DNA from: Archegozetes longisetosus
Lineage: Eukaryota; Arthropoda; Arachnida; Sarcoptiformes; Trhypochthoniidae
Reading direction: 5' to 3'
Length of the DNA stretch: 64,000 nucleotides
Assembly: GCA_018873245.2 (NCBI GenBank)
Contig: JAEMBT020000003.1
Coordinates: 5,351,843-5,415,842 of the forward strand
In this document: piece by piece, positions 13,427 through 27,300 of the stretch
Position numbering within the stretch: the first letter of the stretch is position 1
Layout: every line of letters starts with the position of its first letter
The notes under the pieces: generated by a model
Databases searched by the model: none
The model's input: the letters and a program-made list of their open reading frames with translations, nothing else
Told to the model about the DNA's origin: nothing
Translations under genes and position numbers: made by a program

Positions 13427-13881
13427 TTCTATAGACTTAGACCGACTTTGCCTCCAAAATAAGGCTTTAAATCAACTCGAAATCGCTTTAAATTGACCAC
13501 ACAATCAAATAATTGCAAGTATTGGGTTAATGATTGCGACACAAGTGCGTTCTTTAAGACACGCATCTCACTTCGCCAAATGTCTGATCAGAAATTATTT
13601 CATTTTCTTGTCCACTCTTTGGTCGGTCGAGGGCGACACTTGTCTGCGTATTGCGAGATATGTCGTGACGCTAATACTATACTCACTCCTTTTTATAGTT
13701 AATGTCACATTCAATCTTATAATCAGTGCAATACTATATGAGTCTATTGAACAAAACTGCAAAATCACTCTTGTATAGAAACAAAACTTTCATATAATCA
13801 ACTCTCATTTCGGTTAAACTTTATTTCACTTAGTAAATCAAATCTTTATTATATTTTCATAATAACTGATCGATTGAAGCT
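13427..13881. promoter_or_regulatory. Divergent promoter region HEXIM / PSMD3
   Basis: The 455 bp between the two start codons must hold both 5' UTRs and core promoters. I see no obvious TATA box at a usable distance and no DRE (TATCGATA). Frames through it are not coding-like. A shared bidirectional promoter is an inference from the arrangement. Confidence 0.55.
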
Positions 13882-16800
13882 ATGGTCACTCCAGGCGGTG
13901 GTTCGGCTAAGAAGCAGAGCAAAAATGAATCACAAGAAGACGTGGAAATGAAGGCAATTGAGTCGGGAATGAACTCACCCTTAGGTGAACTACAACCAAA
14001 TGATACGTCGGCTGCTAAAGTGACAGATAGTGATAGTCTAACAATCGAAGAGCTCAAAGAACATGCCCGACAAATAGAGAAGTCAGTCAGTTCTAAAGAG
14101 CCCCGATTTGTCTTAAGAGTTTTGCGCTCTTTGGCCACAACCAGGAAGAAATTGAACGCGAAAGTCATGCGAAAAGTCATCAATGGATTTTACACGCATT
14201 CTTCAGCTCAAAGAGAATCTCTCCTGGTATTCATTGACGAACCCATGGATACTGACTCTGGTGGACATGTCTTTAAGGCTAGAAACACTAAAACAGCTCA
14301 TTTGCCACTTTTACCCGAACTGGACGTCTATTTCCATCTTTTGGTTCTTTTATATCTGATTGATTTGGAGAGACATCAAAATGTATTAAATTTTATTATT
14401 TAATAATTGTTAAGTTTAAACAAAAGTCATCTTTACTAAATTCCGTTTGTCATTAATAGGCGGTGAAATGTTCGGATCAGCTGATGAATAAGATAAAGGG
14501 TCAGAACCGGCGAACGCTTGACATGTTAGCAGCCAAATGCTATTTCTATCACATGCGATGCTATGAGTTGACGGATCAATTAAGTCGGATCAAAAGCTTC
14601 CTTCACAGCCGTTTGCGAACCGCAACTCTTCGCAACGACTACGAGGGGCAGGCAGTGATTCTCAACTGTTTGCTACGTATTTATCTTCATTACAATTTGT
14701 ACGAACAGGCGTCCAAACTGGTGTCGAAGTCGGTCTTCCCAGAGGTTGCGTCAAACAATGAATGGGCGCGATTTCTGTACTATTTGGGACGTATTAAAGC
14801 CATTCAACTTGAGTATTCAGAGGCACGCAAACACTTATTGCAAGCCATTCGAAAGGCTCCACAACACACAGCACTCGGATTCAAACAAATAGTTCAGAAA
14901 TTGGCCATAACTGTCGAACTATTATTGGGTGACATTCCCGACAGAGCGCTATTCCGTGAGCCAACCCTTAGACGAACACTCGTTCCATACTTTCAATTGA
15001 CTCAAGCTGTAAGAACTGGTAATCTTCAGCGATTCAATGAAGTACTTGAGAACTTTGGCCCAAAGTTTCAATCGGATCACACGTACACTCTTATCATCAG
15101 ATTGAGACACAATGTGATCAAAACTGGTATTCGAATGATCAACTTGTCGTATTCTCGAATCCACTTGAAAGATGTCGCACAAAAGCTAATGCTCGACAAC
15201 TCAGAAGATGCTGAATATATAGCAGCGAAAGCTATAAGAGATGGAGTGATTGAGGCCACACTAGACCATGAAAAGAGCTTTATTCAATCAAAAGAGACCA
15301 CAGATGTCTACTGCACTTCTGAGCCTCTGGCGGCATTTCATCAACGAATATCTTTTTGCTTAGATATTCACAATCAATCGGTTAAAGCCATGAGATTTCC
15401 ACCTAAATCCTACAACAAAGACTTGGAGTCAGCGGAGGTAATAAAAAACTGATATCAAAAAATGCAAAAAATCAATTTCGCTAAAATTAATCACAGGACA
15501 TGAAGTTTTAGTTTTTTGTCTTGGAAAATAATTTTTTGTTGAGAGCTTCTAAAGCGAGTCAATGCACTGAACACTTCTTATTCCCGTTTTTTCATTCGCT
15601 TTTTTTATTTCCGTTTCATGCAATCTATTCGACCCAATCCTAGCTCTAACTAGAATTTTTTCGTTTGTTTTTTCGTTCTCTTGGTTATAAAAGAAAATGA
15701 CATGTTTTTTTGCATTAAAAGTTGAGTTCTCGGTTCATTTTTTTGGTCTGGAGTTAAGAGTTTGAACTCTTTCCTCAATAAATTCGGATATTTTCTCACC
15801 CGATGATTACAACTTGTCATTTGATTGCTTCACACTTTCAATAATTTGGTTTTTTGAAACTGCATAAATTTTTTATTGCATTTAAATTAAGCATATTTTG
15901 ATTGTGTGAAGCAATTTTATTATTTATGTCAGTGTTTGTTACGATGAAATTTGCATATTGTCTGCTCAGTCTGAGTAGTTGTAAGTTTAATAACTTATTG
16001 TTTTTGATTTTTTTGACTGAGCTTGCTTATCATAAAGCCAAAAGAGCCTAAAGTTGAGTTTCAATTCTGTGGAACTATAACAACACAAGTGTTGTAATGC
16101 ATGACTTGTTTCGTACAATTTATTCTCACGGCATCTATTTTTTTGGGCAGAGCTTCGTATCACTAAACAGACTTATACTTTATTTTCATTAACTTTTATT
16201 GTAATTTATAAAAGTATAAACACAAACACTGTCTGTTGGTAAATATGAAAATATAGCAATACTGCCCTTTCAATGGTATGGCTCTGATAAGTGCTTTAGT
16301 TTTGACACCGTATGTGATCCTTTGAGTTAGTGGAAGAAAAAATTTCAATGATAGCACCACTAATGTCTGTCTAGACCGAACCACATTCCGTTAAGCACTC
16401 AAAGATCAGAGAATGGGAGAGAGGGCTAGTCATAGTGTGCCATATTTTTTGATTATTATTGCCGGAAGTTAAAAGTCCAAGGACTCACTTCTGTTTATTA
16501 CCATTACTTTTTGTTATAACCATAACCAGACGCCTTTAGTCTTCTACTAGCTCTCCAGTTTAGTTATACAAATCCATTTATGCATTGCGTGCACAATACC
16601 AATAGCTTCTGTTTACTCATTGCCATCGGTCACTGCCATAAAGCCCTATCTCAGATTCGAATAACGTTACAGATACCACTCTATGGCACTGACCCATTCG
16701 TATGTCTATTGCATTGTAGAGCACATGAGATCTCATAAGTCAACTTATTATAGCTATGCTTGTATTGACCCACTTTCGACTCAGACGATTTATTGTCAGA

Positions 16801-17615
16801 AAACACTTGTGGAGATCTTTCTCTGCATACCATAAAAAAGATTAGGAATAAAAACAAATACTAAAAAGTTTTAGTATGAAACGTGGCAATAATTTTGCTT
16901 TTTTTATGTCAACTTGTCAGTCTCGGCTTAAGCCAAATTAGTTTGGATTTGATTTGCATCACTTAACTTTGGGTAGTTCTGGTTTCGTGTTAGTGTTACC
17001 ACTTTTGCCGATAGTTTTATTTGAATAGAATTTTTAATGAGAATCGCACTCAAGTATTTTATTGCTTCAATAAATTAAAAAGAAGGACATAAAATGGAAA
17101 TATTCAAAATCTTCTAAATGCAAACTAACACATTGCCATTAGCACTAACATCTATTAAGCATTTTTTTCAATTCCATTCTCATCTCTACCTATTAAACAT
17201 TTAACTCTTTTAATATTCTCATCACATGCTCTTTTGCTATCAGTTCTTAATTTTTTGCATATAATATTTTTGTGTATATGTTGTAGGTTTCAATTATTAT
17301 TTGTGTTCAATTAACTTAGTATTTGAAAGCAGTTTGAGCTAATGTTTGCGTCGCAATTCTAAGTCATGCCCATATATTGTGCATACATTCTAAGCATAAC
17401 ACACCTGTACTTAGCTCAATGTCTTTTAAGCTCATTTCCTTTTACAATCAGCGCAGGTTTCATATTTATATTGTTTTTTTTTCTCTTTAAAATAACAATG
17501 TTCTTTACAAATGTCAACACATTTGTACTATATTTAGGATCGTCGAGAGCGTGAACAACAAGATCTTGAATACGCGAAAGAGATGGCAGATGAAGACGAT
17601 GACGGCTTTCCTTAA
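13882..17615 (+). CDS. PSMD3: 26S proteasome non-ATPase subunit 3 (PSMD3/Rpn3, 3 exons)
   Basis: Exons 13882-14382, 14460-15437 and 17538-17615, all in phase 0, give 518 aa (human about 534). Rpn3 is a lid subunit of the 19S regulatory particle; its PCI domain joins the horseshoe of lid subunits that supports Rpn11 deubiquitination. The N-terminal 40 residues are variable and low in complexity ([10 protein letters not shown], then DVEMKA). From residue 58 it tracks the family: [81 protein letters not shown]. The PCI part covers about 270-455 ([39 protein letters not shown]). The tail [16 protein letters not shown] is split by a 2.1 kb intron from the acidic end ([12 protein letters not shown]), which is nearly invariant in animals. 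The first intron is only 77 bp. I see no second gene in intron 2. Confidence 0.96.
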
Positions 17616-17658
17616 AACTTACAGAATCACGAGGAAGTCATTTGATAAGACTTGAAGA

Positions 17659-17664
17659 AATAAA
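17659..17664 (+). promoter_or_regulatory. Candidate poly(A) signal of PSMD3
   Basis: AATAAA lies 44 nt after the PSMD3 stop codon, and a second copy follows within about 10 nt. Position and local T-rich sequence downstream fit a cleavage site near 17680. Confidence 0.6.
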
Positions 17665-18622
17665 ACAAATAAAATAACGTTTTTTTCAATGCTTAGTTAA
17701 TAAAATATGATAATTATTTGTAATTTTGAGTATAATTTTTCCTCTTTTTTTATTTATAAAACTGAAAGCGAGTGAGAGTATAATTATTCTTTGTTTAAGC
17801 TCTTGAAAAAAGGGAATAAAAAGGTTTGCGATATAATTATTGGCTGTTCTGGTCTCAACTCAAATATTAAGCCCACATTTCAACTCTTCTAACACTGAGA
17901 GAGCAGACCTTCCCTACACTTGCCATTAAATATTATGGAAGGCTGTCATGATTTCTTGCAATCAATAAAAACTACTGAATGAAAAATAAAAGTCGCTTTA
18001 CTCTCAATGTTTTGCTGCTATGGATTAAGTCATGCCTCTCAGCGAGAGTTTATACCATTTGGACTGTAAGTCAAAAGCAGACGGAATGAAAAACAAAACA
18101 ATATGTGTCTGAGAGGGGCGAACTATAAGGAGATATAGTTTCAAAATACTATTCGCCAAAACTTCTCAAAAAATACATTAACTCAGGAATGACATGAATA
18201 AAAAATTCAATTTCAAACATTTCTGATTCATAAAAAATCATAAGCTATATATTAAACTAAATTTATGTCTCATGTCTAACATTTGAATTTCTGCTTTCTA
18301 TCTAAATAATTAAACTACAACAGAGTTAGAAAAACTTGCCAATTGATTGCTTTTTTAAAAGTTCACATATTTCTGACTTTCTGTTGTTTATAAGTGATTT
18401 TTCACAAGACTAAGTTTTTTTGAAGTTTATGTATCTTTTTTTTACAAGTCAACTCACTTGTAAGTATTCCCAGAGAAAAATATATTACAAGAGCCAAAAT
18501 AGATCACATAAATTCAGATCTGTAAATCGATACGAATCGTGAATATTTGGTTTTTGCTCAATCTTCTAGAAATCAATATATTTCAGTCGTTTAGTATCTG
18601 TTCTCAAACCATTAAATATTAA

Positions 18623-18799
18623 ATGACCAACAGGTCTGAAAGAGTGACTTTTGATTGCCACCAAATGGTAAAGTTGTTTGTCGAAGAAATAGCGGCATTT
18701 CCATATTTGAACAATAGTTGGACTGAGCTTAATGAATTAGTAGAAAAAGAATTTTTTAATGAATCCGAAAAGAAATGTTCTCGGCAAGTTTTTATATAG
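18623..18799 (+). CDS. Short ORF or exon of unknown function, 58 codons
   Basis: ATG at 18623 to TAG at 18797-18799 encodes 58 residues. I do not recognise it with confidence. The composition is protein-like: charged and hydrophobic residues alternate in helix-like patterns (QMVKLFVEEIAAFPYLNN, then WTELNELVEKEFFNESEKK), unlike the Phe/Leu/Ser-rich noise of other short frames nearby. The FVEEIAAFPYL stretch loosely recalls the first helix of MADF or related SANT-type DNA-binding domains, but the typical later tryptophan-centred helices are missing. It could be one exon of an unseen gene, a decayed transposase or regulator fragment, or chance. No clear splice donor follows; GTTTTT at 18788 is poor. 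Confidence 0.25.
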   Translation: MTNRSERVTFDCHQMVKLFVEEIAAFPYLNNSWTELNELVEKEFFNESEKKCSRQVFI

Positions 18800-20248
18800 T
18801 CTAATGGTATAGTGCTGTAGGGCTTCTAAAACACTCAATTACAGTCTGTTTTTTGTGTTAGTGCAGTTTCAAATATCGGAATACGTTTTTTAAGCAAATT
18901 TTATTTTTCACTTCTATTATTCTTTTGCCTTTACATCCTTGACATCAAGTGTAATTTGATGTGATTTGAATCATAAATTGGACGTTTCATAACAGTTGTG
19001 ACTTAGATTTGTGTAGTTCATGTACTATTAACTTGAATAATTATATCATTTCCACAAAACATAATGTTTATGCATAATGTATCCGAATTACAACTTAAGT
19101 CTGTCAATTCCTAAAGTACACAGCTCTTAAGCTATCATCTATGGTGACTAAAGTTTCTTAGAAATTACAGCTGCACTCAGTTTTCTCAGATTTATTTTCA
19201 AGAGTAAGCTCAATTTTAAAATTTGAATCAAACCAAACCCATTCGAAGTTTATTTTGAGACAAACATCTCAGACTTGAACCAAAATTAATCTTTAAAATA
19301 TTAACTGTCAATGATCATATGCTTGAAAACTCTTCCTATTCCATTTAAAGTGGATGAATGCAAGCAAATTCTATAATCATTTATTTTTTCAGATTTACTC
19401 AATTAATTTAATCTAAATTGATTACAACAGCCTTCAAATATTTCATTTTGAAAAATTGATAGCTTATTAATTTCTGATTATGCAACAATTATTCGAGTTT
19501 TAAACTATGATTGATCAATCTTGAAATAATTAGAATTAAACTCGAAATACTTGAAACTTGCAAAAGATTGAGTCTAACATTTAGATCAGTTTCGAAAAAG
19601 AATGCCTTCAGAACTTGAATCTTATTAATAGTTAGCTCATTAGCGGCTATGAAGCATTAACTAATAACTCTTTTGCTATTATTTCAAAATCATGTTTTCG
19701 TTATCACAGAAAGGTTGTGAATTTTTATCTCATTCATTCTTAATGTGTAGTAAGATTTATTTGATAGGAAATTATTCTGATCGCACATCGCGTATACATA
19801 ACTGTCAGATTATAAAAGAATTTAAAGCCATAGTCGAGTCTAACATAAATTTGTTATTCTGAGTGATATGAAAAAAGTATTAAAAAAATATTTTGAAGAC
19901 TAAAAATTTTTTGAAGGCAGCTCTTATGTGACAAAAGAGAGAAAAACGGTTAAAGTTTGACATAACATGATCGATACGCCTCTGTTAAATGCAATCCATT
20001 TCAGTTGTACCGCTGATAAAACTCCCATCTGAACAGTTTATATCACATTTTCATCCCAACCCTTTACATACAAATCCCAGAGCAGCGATGCTTTTATGCA
20101 AATCAACTCTTCCCCTAAACATCATTCCAAGCGTTATCTGGATCGCCAATGTCTTTTTTATGTGTCATAACCCGTCGACTAGATTTGATTTAGCGTTAGA
20201 CTTGATTTTGATCAGTTTTAGAATTGTAGAGGTTTTTTGTCTTTGCTG

Positions 20249-20320
20249 TGATGGGTGTTTGGTGTGATGGGTCTCTGCAATGATGGGTCTCTGCTTTGAT
20301 GGGTCTCTGCTTTGATAGGT
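20249..20320 (+). repeat. 16-bp tandem repeat, about 4.5 copies
   Basis: Units begin at 20249, 20265, 20281, 20297 and 20313 (the last is partial). The consensus is TGATGGGTCTCTGCTT; the first unit is the most divergent. No gene overlaps it. Confidence 0.85.
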
Positions 20321-23071
20321 TTCCCACGATTTGTAGGAACCCTTTTATCTGGCATGCCGTATGCTTCTCCCATGGGTCTCAGTGCCACTGTTGCCAACTA
20401 AATATGCATATCTTCTTATACACATTGAAGTGTGGTGTAGGATCAAAGTTAGTCAGTAGTAGCTCTACAACTTTTTTTATTTATAAAAATTGTCACGACT
20501 GCGCGTATAAATTAGTCCCTACCCTATAGGGGGGCATAACCAATGTTGTATTACTTCTCCACCTCCATCAGAGTCGCTTTTAGGCTAATCTAATACTTTT
20601 TTGCCCATCCTTTGATTCCTTTAATGATTATTTTTCTCTGGTAGGGACGGGTTATCATCGACTGAGCCCTTGGGTAAACGTCCTTAACTTGACTACACTC
20701 TCTTCTACCTTGTAGTCACCATCATCTGCGCCTTAGAGATCTTACGTTTTTCATCATTTGTTTCTCCAGTTTTGTAGAAATACCCCAACAATTAGCATAA
20801 GTTTAATACGACTTTTTTATAAGTACCAAAGTTTGGCCTCAATTATGCAATAATTACGAACGTTTGCAAGCATCTAAAGTTTATTATAATGTTGTGATAA
20901 CTTTGTGAGAAGATTTGGACTTATTTTTGCACTTGTATAATTGTAAATATTATGTTCTTATACTATATGTGGTAAGTTTTTATAAACTATTTTTTGAATT
21001 TTTTGCCTGTATTCTCAGAGTTAGATAAGTTAACTGATTCTAAAGTACGGTTCTTTGTCGCATAGAAACCGAATGTTTCACATGATTACTGCACTCTTTT
21101 TGTATCCTATCCCATACAAATTAATCATAAATTGGTCCAATTTGCAGAAAACTTATCTAAATTAATTCAAATGCATTATTTGTAAAGTTTTCAGTCAGAA
21201 CTGATTAATAAGTAACTGTTGAACTAGTATTAGATTTGCGATTAATCTAAATGAAAGAGACAAACTTTTTGATTGGCGTAACTGTTTTCGAGTGTTTATT
21301 TGCTTATGATGAAAATTTGAAAGCATGCTTAACTCTCAAATAGTTGCATACAAAACAAAAATACTTATCCCGAATCTTAAACTAATTTTCACTCAGTAGT
21401 TTTTAACTGAGTATGATTTTAAGCTTGAAATGTTGAAAAAATAGTTGTAAAAAATGAATCGATAAACTGAAAAGTAGTTGATCAAAGAGATGGCACATCA
21501 AGCGCCTTATGAATGCATCTGAAAAGACGCTGCTTTTACTCTTGCTTTCAAATAATTTCCTACTCCTATATAGCGCTTGTATTATATCTTGCAAATATTT
21601 TTCTTTTAGTTAATTTCTTCTCTATTTTTTCCTTTCATTGTAATAACTTGAAACATAACGAATTTGAACATTAACTCTAATTCATAAATCATTATCTTTG
21701 CTAAGACTGATTTATTGAACTTTTTTTCTATTTGAAAGTACTGACACGAAAACTATTAACATCATAGTACGATTTACTGTCAATTTTTCATCGATTGTTT
21801 ATCTTTCATGTGATTTATAATGATTTGCTTTACAAATAATGTTAAGCTGAGAAAGGGTTAAGAGTTTTTTTGGTTTAATACTTTGAATTTTTTCTTTTAG
21901 AGGGGATTTGAGTGAATATATACATGGGTTTAGAGTACAGTACAGTAGAGTTGTATTGTGCGGTAGAGCCAACTTATACTGTGCTTCTCATGCAGTAGTG
22001 ATAGCATCGAAGCGCTGCACTTAATATAAAAGTCTTGTTTGTTCATCGATTGGCTCTCCCGCAGAAGCAGACATTTTGTACACTTTGCTAAAGAAATGAA
22101 TCTCTGATATAATACACCTGTATATAAAAAACAACCCTTTATTTAGAGTCCCCTCTTTTGGTATTGAATATGCAATCATAAGGAAGATAACAGTAACCCT
22201 TTCAACACTAGAAACTTTATTGTCCAAGTTCTCATTGGGACTTAAATTGGGGGACTTTTTTATGCTGCGAAGGGTTTGTTTTTTCATTACATCAAATTGC
22301 TGTCCATTGATATGATGCTGTGAACCCTCCTTGCATACAATGGATAATTCTGAGTTGGCTTCTATTGCATCGATGCGCAGGCCTTATATATAAAGCCTAT
22401 GCCATAGTCTGTAGTCGCACAACAACCACCTGATTATCCATTCCCCGGTTTTCGGCGACAAATCAAGCCTTTATAATACTTATGGTACTTGTAATACTTG
22501 ATTCTACGTGTTTTCACTCACTGCTGAAGCCCATGACAAGCTCTTTATATTCATTTTTTGCCATCATTCACGTTATGCCAGTAGATGTGAATTTGGATAA
22601 ATAATTCTCTTCAGAGAGGGTTCAGAGAGAATCAGAGAGAGAAAAAGAGTGAGACAAGTTTCCCATAACCTGAACCACAGCCAATAAAGTGGCGAATTTG
22701 ATAATGTCTCGTATTTATCATATTGTGCTGAAAGCGGCGGCATTTAAGAAGTTTTTAGTTAAAAAATTCTCGAAAAGTTGTTGAGAAATGTTGTTGAATG
22801 GAAAGAGATGCCATATTGTTAGTATTGAATGTATTGAATGCTGATTTGCTGCGACGCCTTCCTATAATCTTGGTGTAATATTCGTGCAAAACTGCATCAT
22901 TTGCATCGAGGCATTGAGGCGCATTCACTTTTACTGCATTGCATTGAAATTTTTTCCAAGAGTCAGGCAATTAAGTGAAAAGATTCCAACCAATAACAGT
23001 CGTCCATTTAGTGTCGTCCAACTGTTATTGCCTTTTCATTTCTGTCGCATAACAAAACGTTCGCCATTATT

Positions 23072-24338
23072 ATGGAAAGAGATTATATGTCTGTCGTGTG
23101 TTCGAGTGCTGCCTCGATGCCATCGAATACTACTGTCACACCCAATATGAGAACTTCTTCAGGTGCCCAACCTCTGCAACCGAACCAAACTGGTCCTCTG
23201 CAGTCAGGGCCAGGACATCATCATCCAATTTCGGCGGTTGGATGTATGGCTAGTCGAATTTTAAGTAGAAATGCTAATGGAACAAGTAAGTCAATGGTTG
23301 TCTCTATGCCTGTGCCATTCCATTGCTTATGCCATTCCAATACTCTATCCTTACAGAGCGCTCCTCTGCAATTCACTTGCGCTCCATACCAGTTAGTTAT
23401 ACTAATCTATGTTACTGTCACAACTGATTTTCAGCCATTACTCCAAGTTTGCCATTAAGATTTTCATATTTAAGAATCAATGTCAAATCAATAGATACTT
23501 TACATATTTAGTTATTTCTATTGGCAATTTCATATTGATTCGTGTGAATGGTTCAAAGTAAAAGTTTGTTTATAATGAAAAACGCTTTTTGCTTCAACTA
23601 ACTTGTGCATAATTACTTTGCCTAAACGAGATATAACCTCTTTTTGTGCTGCCAAGCGCTTCCACTATTGCTTATAGCTCTGCATAAAATCTTCACATTA
23701 GAAGTACAGCATAAGGTCTTTAGACTGTGCTTTCTATTATCTTATCCTTTGTAAGCAATACGTTTTTTTGATTAGGGATCAAATTTTCGATAAATTTATT
23801 ATTTGTGAAACAATTTTTTACTTGAGTTTTGGTGATGAGTTTATTGAATATTAGAGATGTACGGAAAGAGATTTGCTTAAAAGTGTACTTTCTTTTGCAC
23901 GATCGCTATTTCCATAGCAACGAATTATGCATATAATTGCGAACCTTCTTCATCACCAGTTATTCTGCTTAATGGCACAAAAAACGTCTAGTTATTCGCT
24001 ATTTTTATGGAATCTTTTCCGTATTGATCACAACTATTCCAAATTAGTTTGCCTTTAGATAAATGAATCCAACTTTTAATTAATATAGCATGAATTTAGA
24101 AACTTGTGTAACTTTTAATTCTCATTACTCGATATGTTAATCTTTTTACTTATGCCTTATCGGCGACAAAAGTTTAACACTATTCAACCTTAATATCTGT
24201 CGCTTTTCTTTCAAATCCAATTCAATTCTATTTTTCATACTTTCACATGAAATTAATGCATTTCTTCCACTTTTTCGCAATTCGTTTAGATATAGCTATG
24301 TTTTCATTTCATTCTAACCCTTTCCTTCCTTATTCACA

Positions 24339-24379
<41 letters not shown>

Positions 24380-27300
24380 CATACTCTCCTCTACTTTGGT
24401 CTGTTTTTCTCACTGAAATAACCATATCTTTATGCCTATATATTTTAAAAGCAGTTCTGAAACTGTTTATTGCTCTTTTTAAGCTTGTGCCTTATATGCA
24501 AGCCGGTAAATGCAGTTCTTCCTGCTTCTCATTGCACAATCACCTTCAAAAATATACTTTACTTTAGCAAAGTACTGACGAGAGTGTATAGTAGAAAATG
24601 CAAACTCTGCGGTCAGACATAAGAAGAAGAAAAAGTTGAAGCGTGAACAACGTGAACATGTAGTTGGGTTTGAGTTGCCTTCATTGATATGTGCGCGTTT
24701 CGACATGTTTCGGCAGGTATTCAGGAAGGCAAATAAGAACAATGATTGAGACTAAAGAACTCAAGGACAGATTTTTATACTAGTTTAATATCTCGATTCA
24801 GCTAACCCTTCCATTTATTATTTAGGAGGAACTTTTTCTGGTCAATATTTTAGTTTTGAAAAAGTTGTTCATTATTTACTTAGGATAAAAGGCATTTTGA
24901 CAAAATGAAAAGAAAAGAGAGGAAAGGGGTGAGCATAATATCAGAGAGAATGCGTTAGAATCGGTTTGAGAAATAAATTCCAATCAGTCCTGGCATAGCT
25001 CAAATAGAAATGATTAGTTTTTTAAATATTTGTTGCTTTTTTCTCCTAAAATCAAGCCTTTACTATTAATACTGATAGCTTAGCGATGGCTGCCTTTAAA
25101 CTTAACATTTCAGTTCACTACACAAAACTTCAGCCAATCCTTTGCTTTCCTTTTGTCGCAAACTCAGGCTCTGGTATTCAGTGTCTCCCTATAGCAGAGA
25201 GAGAGAGTCTCCTGTTATTTCTTCACCACTTGCCTTATATCGATCGAAGCGTGAGTGCAATTAAAAGCAAGGGTTGCACTTGCAGTGATAAAGTTTTTGC
25301 TGTGGCTGCTTTGCCTTCATTTGATATAGAAGTAGTAGTACTGCATAGTATGGTATGTTATTAAGGCTGGAAAGCTCTGTCCTTATGCGCTTAGCTAAAC
25401 AATGTGTATTGCATTTCACTCACTCTCTCTCCGTTCGCTCTCTACTCACTCTCCGCTACTTCTGCTTACTCTCTACTGCTCTCTACGCTGTTCTCTTCTC
25501 TTTTATTTTATGCAGATATTTCCCCATTAGTTTTCTGCATAAAAACAATTACAGTATTATATGCACTATAGCTGTAAATGTAGTTCTTTGTAATGCATAT
25601 TTTGCACATTAGATTATAAAAATTATAATATAATGCATAAAACCTTATAATATGTTAGTTATACATAAGATACATTAACTGAAGAAAACTTTTTGAAAAT
25701 TTCAGCTAAAGCCAAACAATATAAAAGAATTTTGATTTTTTATTTTTATAGTTGCCATGACTTCACAACCAGCAAATGAATCAGAATTGCAACTATATAG
25801 AGTACTTCAAAGAGCTAATCTTCTATCATATTATGATACATTTATATGCCAAGGTAAACATTATCTTCTCTATTCATATACTAAACATCATTTCCATCAT
25901 TTACAGCTTCTGTTCCACATCAATTTATCTATTAATTAATTATTCCATCCATTCTTTCATTAGGTGGCGATGACGTCCAACAACTTTGCGAAGCTGGAGA
26001 AGAAGAGTTTTTGGAGATCATGGCTCTGGTGGGTATGGCCAGTAAGCCGTTACATGTTCGCAGATTACAGAAAGCGCTTCAAGAATGGGTTACAAATCCA
26101 GGTAAGCTTGTATTTATCTTAATTACATTTGCACTTATTCCGTTGATGGACTTAATAAATGATCGCTTGGACTCATCCTATGCTTCAGTACTATTAAAAC
26201 TTGTTCTTTTTCTCTCTCTCTCCCTATCTCTATGCACACAATTAAACATCTAATCTTTTTCTCAATGAATAAACTTATTACACAAATTAGCGTGAAAATA
26301 GCAATATTTTTCGATGAATACCTTGACGTGGACGCGAATTTAATGGTCTGATGCAAATCATTGTGCACTAACTACATAATCAATCTGTTAAACTCAAGGA
26401 TAATAAAAATAAAAACAATGCACTTATAACTTACACCTATCAAGTTTTCTTTAATGCACTCAGCATATATTTATGAGTCTCTTAAAACTTTTTTACTCAC
26501 TCATTCTAAAAAACATTCTCTTCAGTATTACTTAATAACCAATAATAGCTTCTATTCAGCGAAAAGTATTTTTATTTTATAATTGAAAGGCTATTAAGTC
26601 CTATAACTCGATAGGTCTCAGATCTATTTAGGGCATAGACTTCACGTGAAAACTCTATTGATTAGGAATCTGGGATTTTTATATCTAAAATTTATTGGAT
26701 TTCTAAAAAGTAAGGGTCCAGTATTAGAAAAGTATAGAGTATAGGTTTCAAATACGAAGAATGCTTGACGCGCTTCAATCAAGTTTATCAATTATGATGA
26801 TCTCATTTAAAATATTAAGTCTCTTAAATTCAATAGGAAAAGACATGATTTGAATTGATCATTTTATTGATTATTATCGCAAATTAATTTTTAAGAGTAA
26901 AGCTGTTAGTGTCAGCTAATTAAAATAGATAAATATCCAATCAGAATAACAACAAACCAATAGTTGCGAAGAAATTCGAGGTTATTCAGTAATTTGTTCA
27001 AAAACCTAACACTAAAGATATTTATAGTCTTACAAAAAGTTGATTCCTCGAAATAGAAGAAAAAGTTACAGCAGCTGAACGATAGGAAAAAACAATAAAA
27101 TATTAGCTTAAAACTAAAAACGACTAGTTGATGACATTGAAACTTACTTCGAAAGCAATACTTCCTGATATTATATTAACTAATTATGAGAGATTTATGG
27201 CAGCGTTTCACTTTCTATAGAATTTATTTCAAATATCCTTCAAATCAGAAAATTTTCATGAGACTAAAACTTATCTACACTTTCAGCCATGTTTCAATCG

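Larger units (their letters stand above)
17616..23071. other. Gene-poor intergenic region PSMD3 to NAB
   Basis: About 5.4 kb with no recognisable gene. It contains a short coding-looking ORF at 18623-18799 and a 16-bp tandem repeat at 20249-20320, each listed separately. The last few hundred bases before NAB include a GAGA-rich patch near 22614-22655 (GAGAGGGTTCAGAGAGAATC), which could be a promoter element, since GAGA motifs mark many arthropod promoters; this is inference. An 88-codon minus-strand frame at 22021-22287 is not supported. Confidence 0.45.

Noticed and set aside
22021-22287. Minus-strand 88-codon frame ending in MSASAGEPIDEQTRLLY
   Set aside because: The last 17 residues look protein-like, but the upstream part is of random composition, there is no splice donor near the stop, and it lies in the presumed NAB promoter side. 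Not enough to call a gene.
25757-25973. 60- and 65-codon frames over NAB exon 2 and intron 2
   Set aside because: The true reading path leaves at the GT at 25854; downstream residues of these frames are translated intron.
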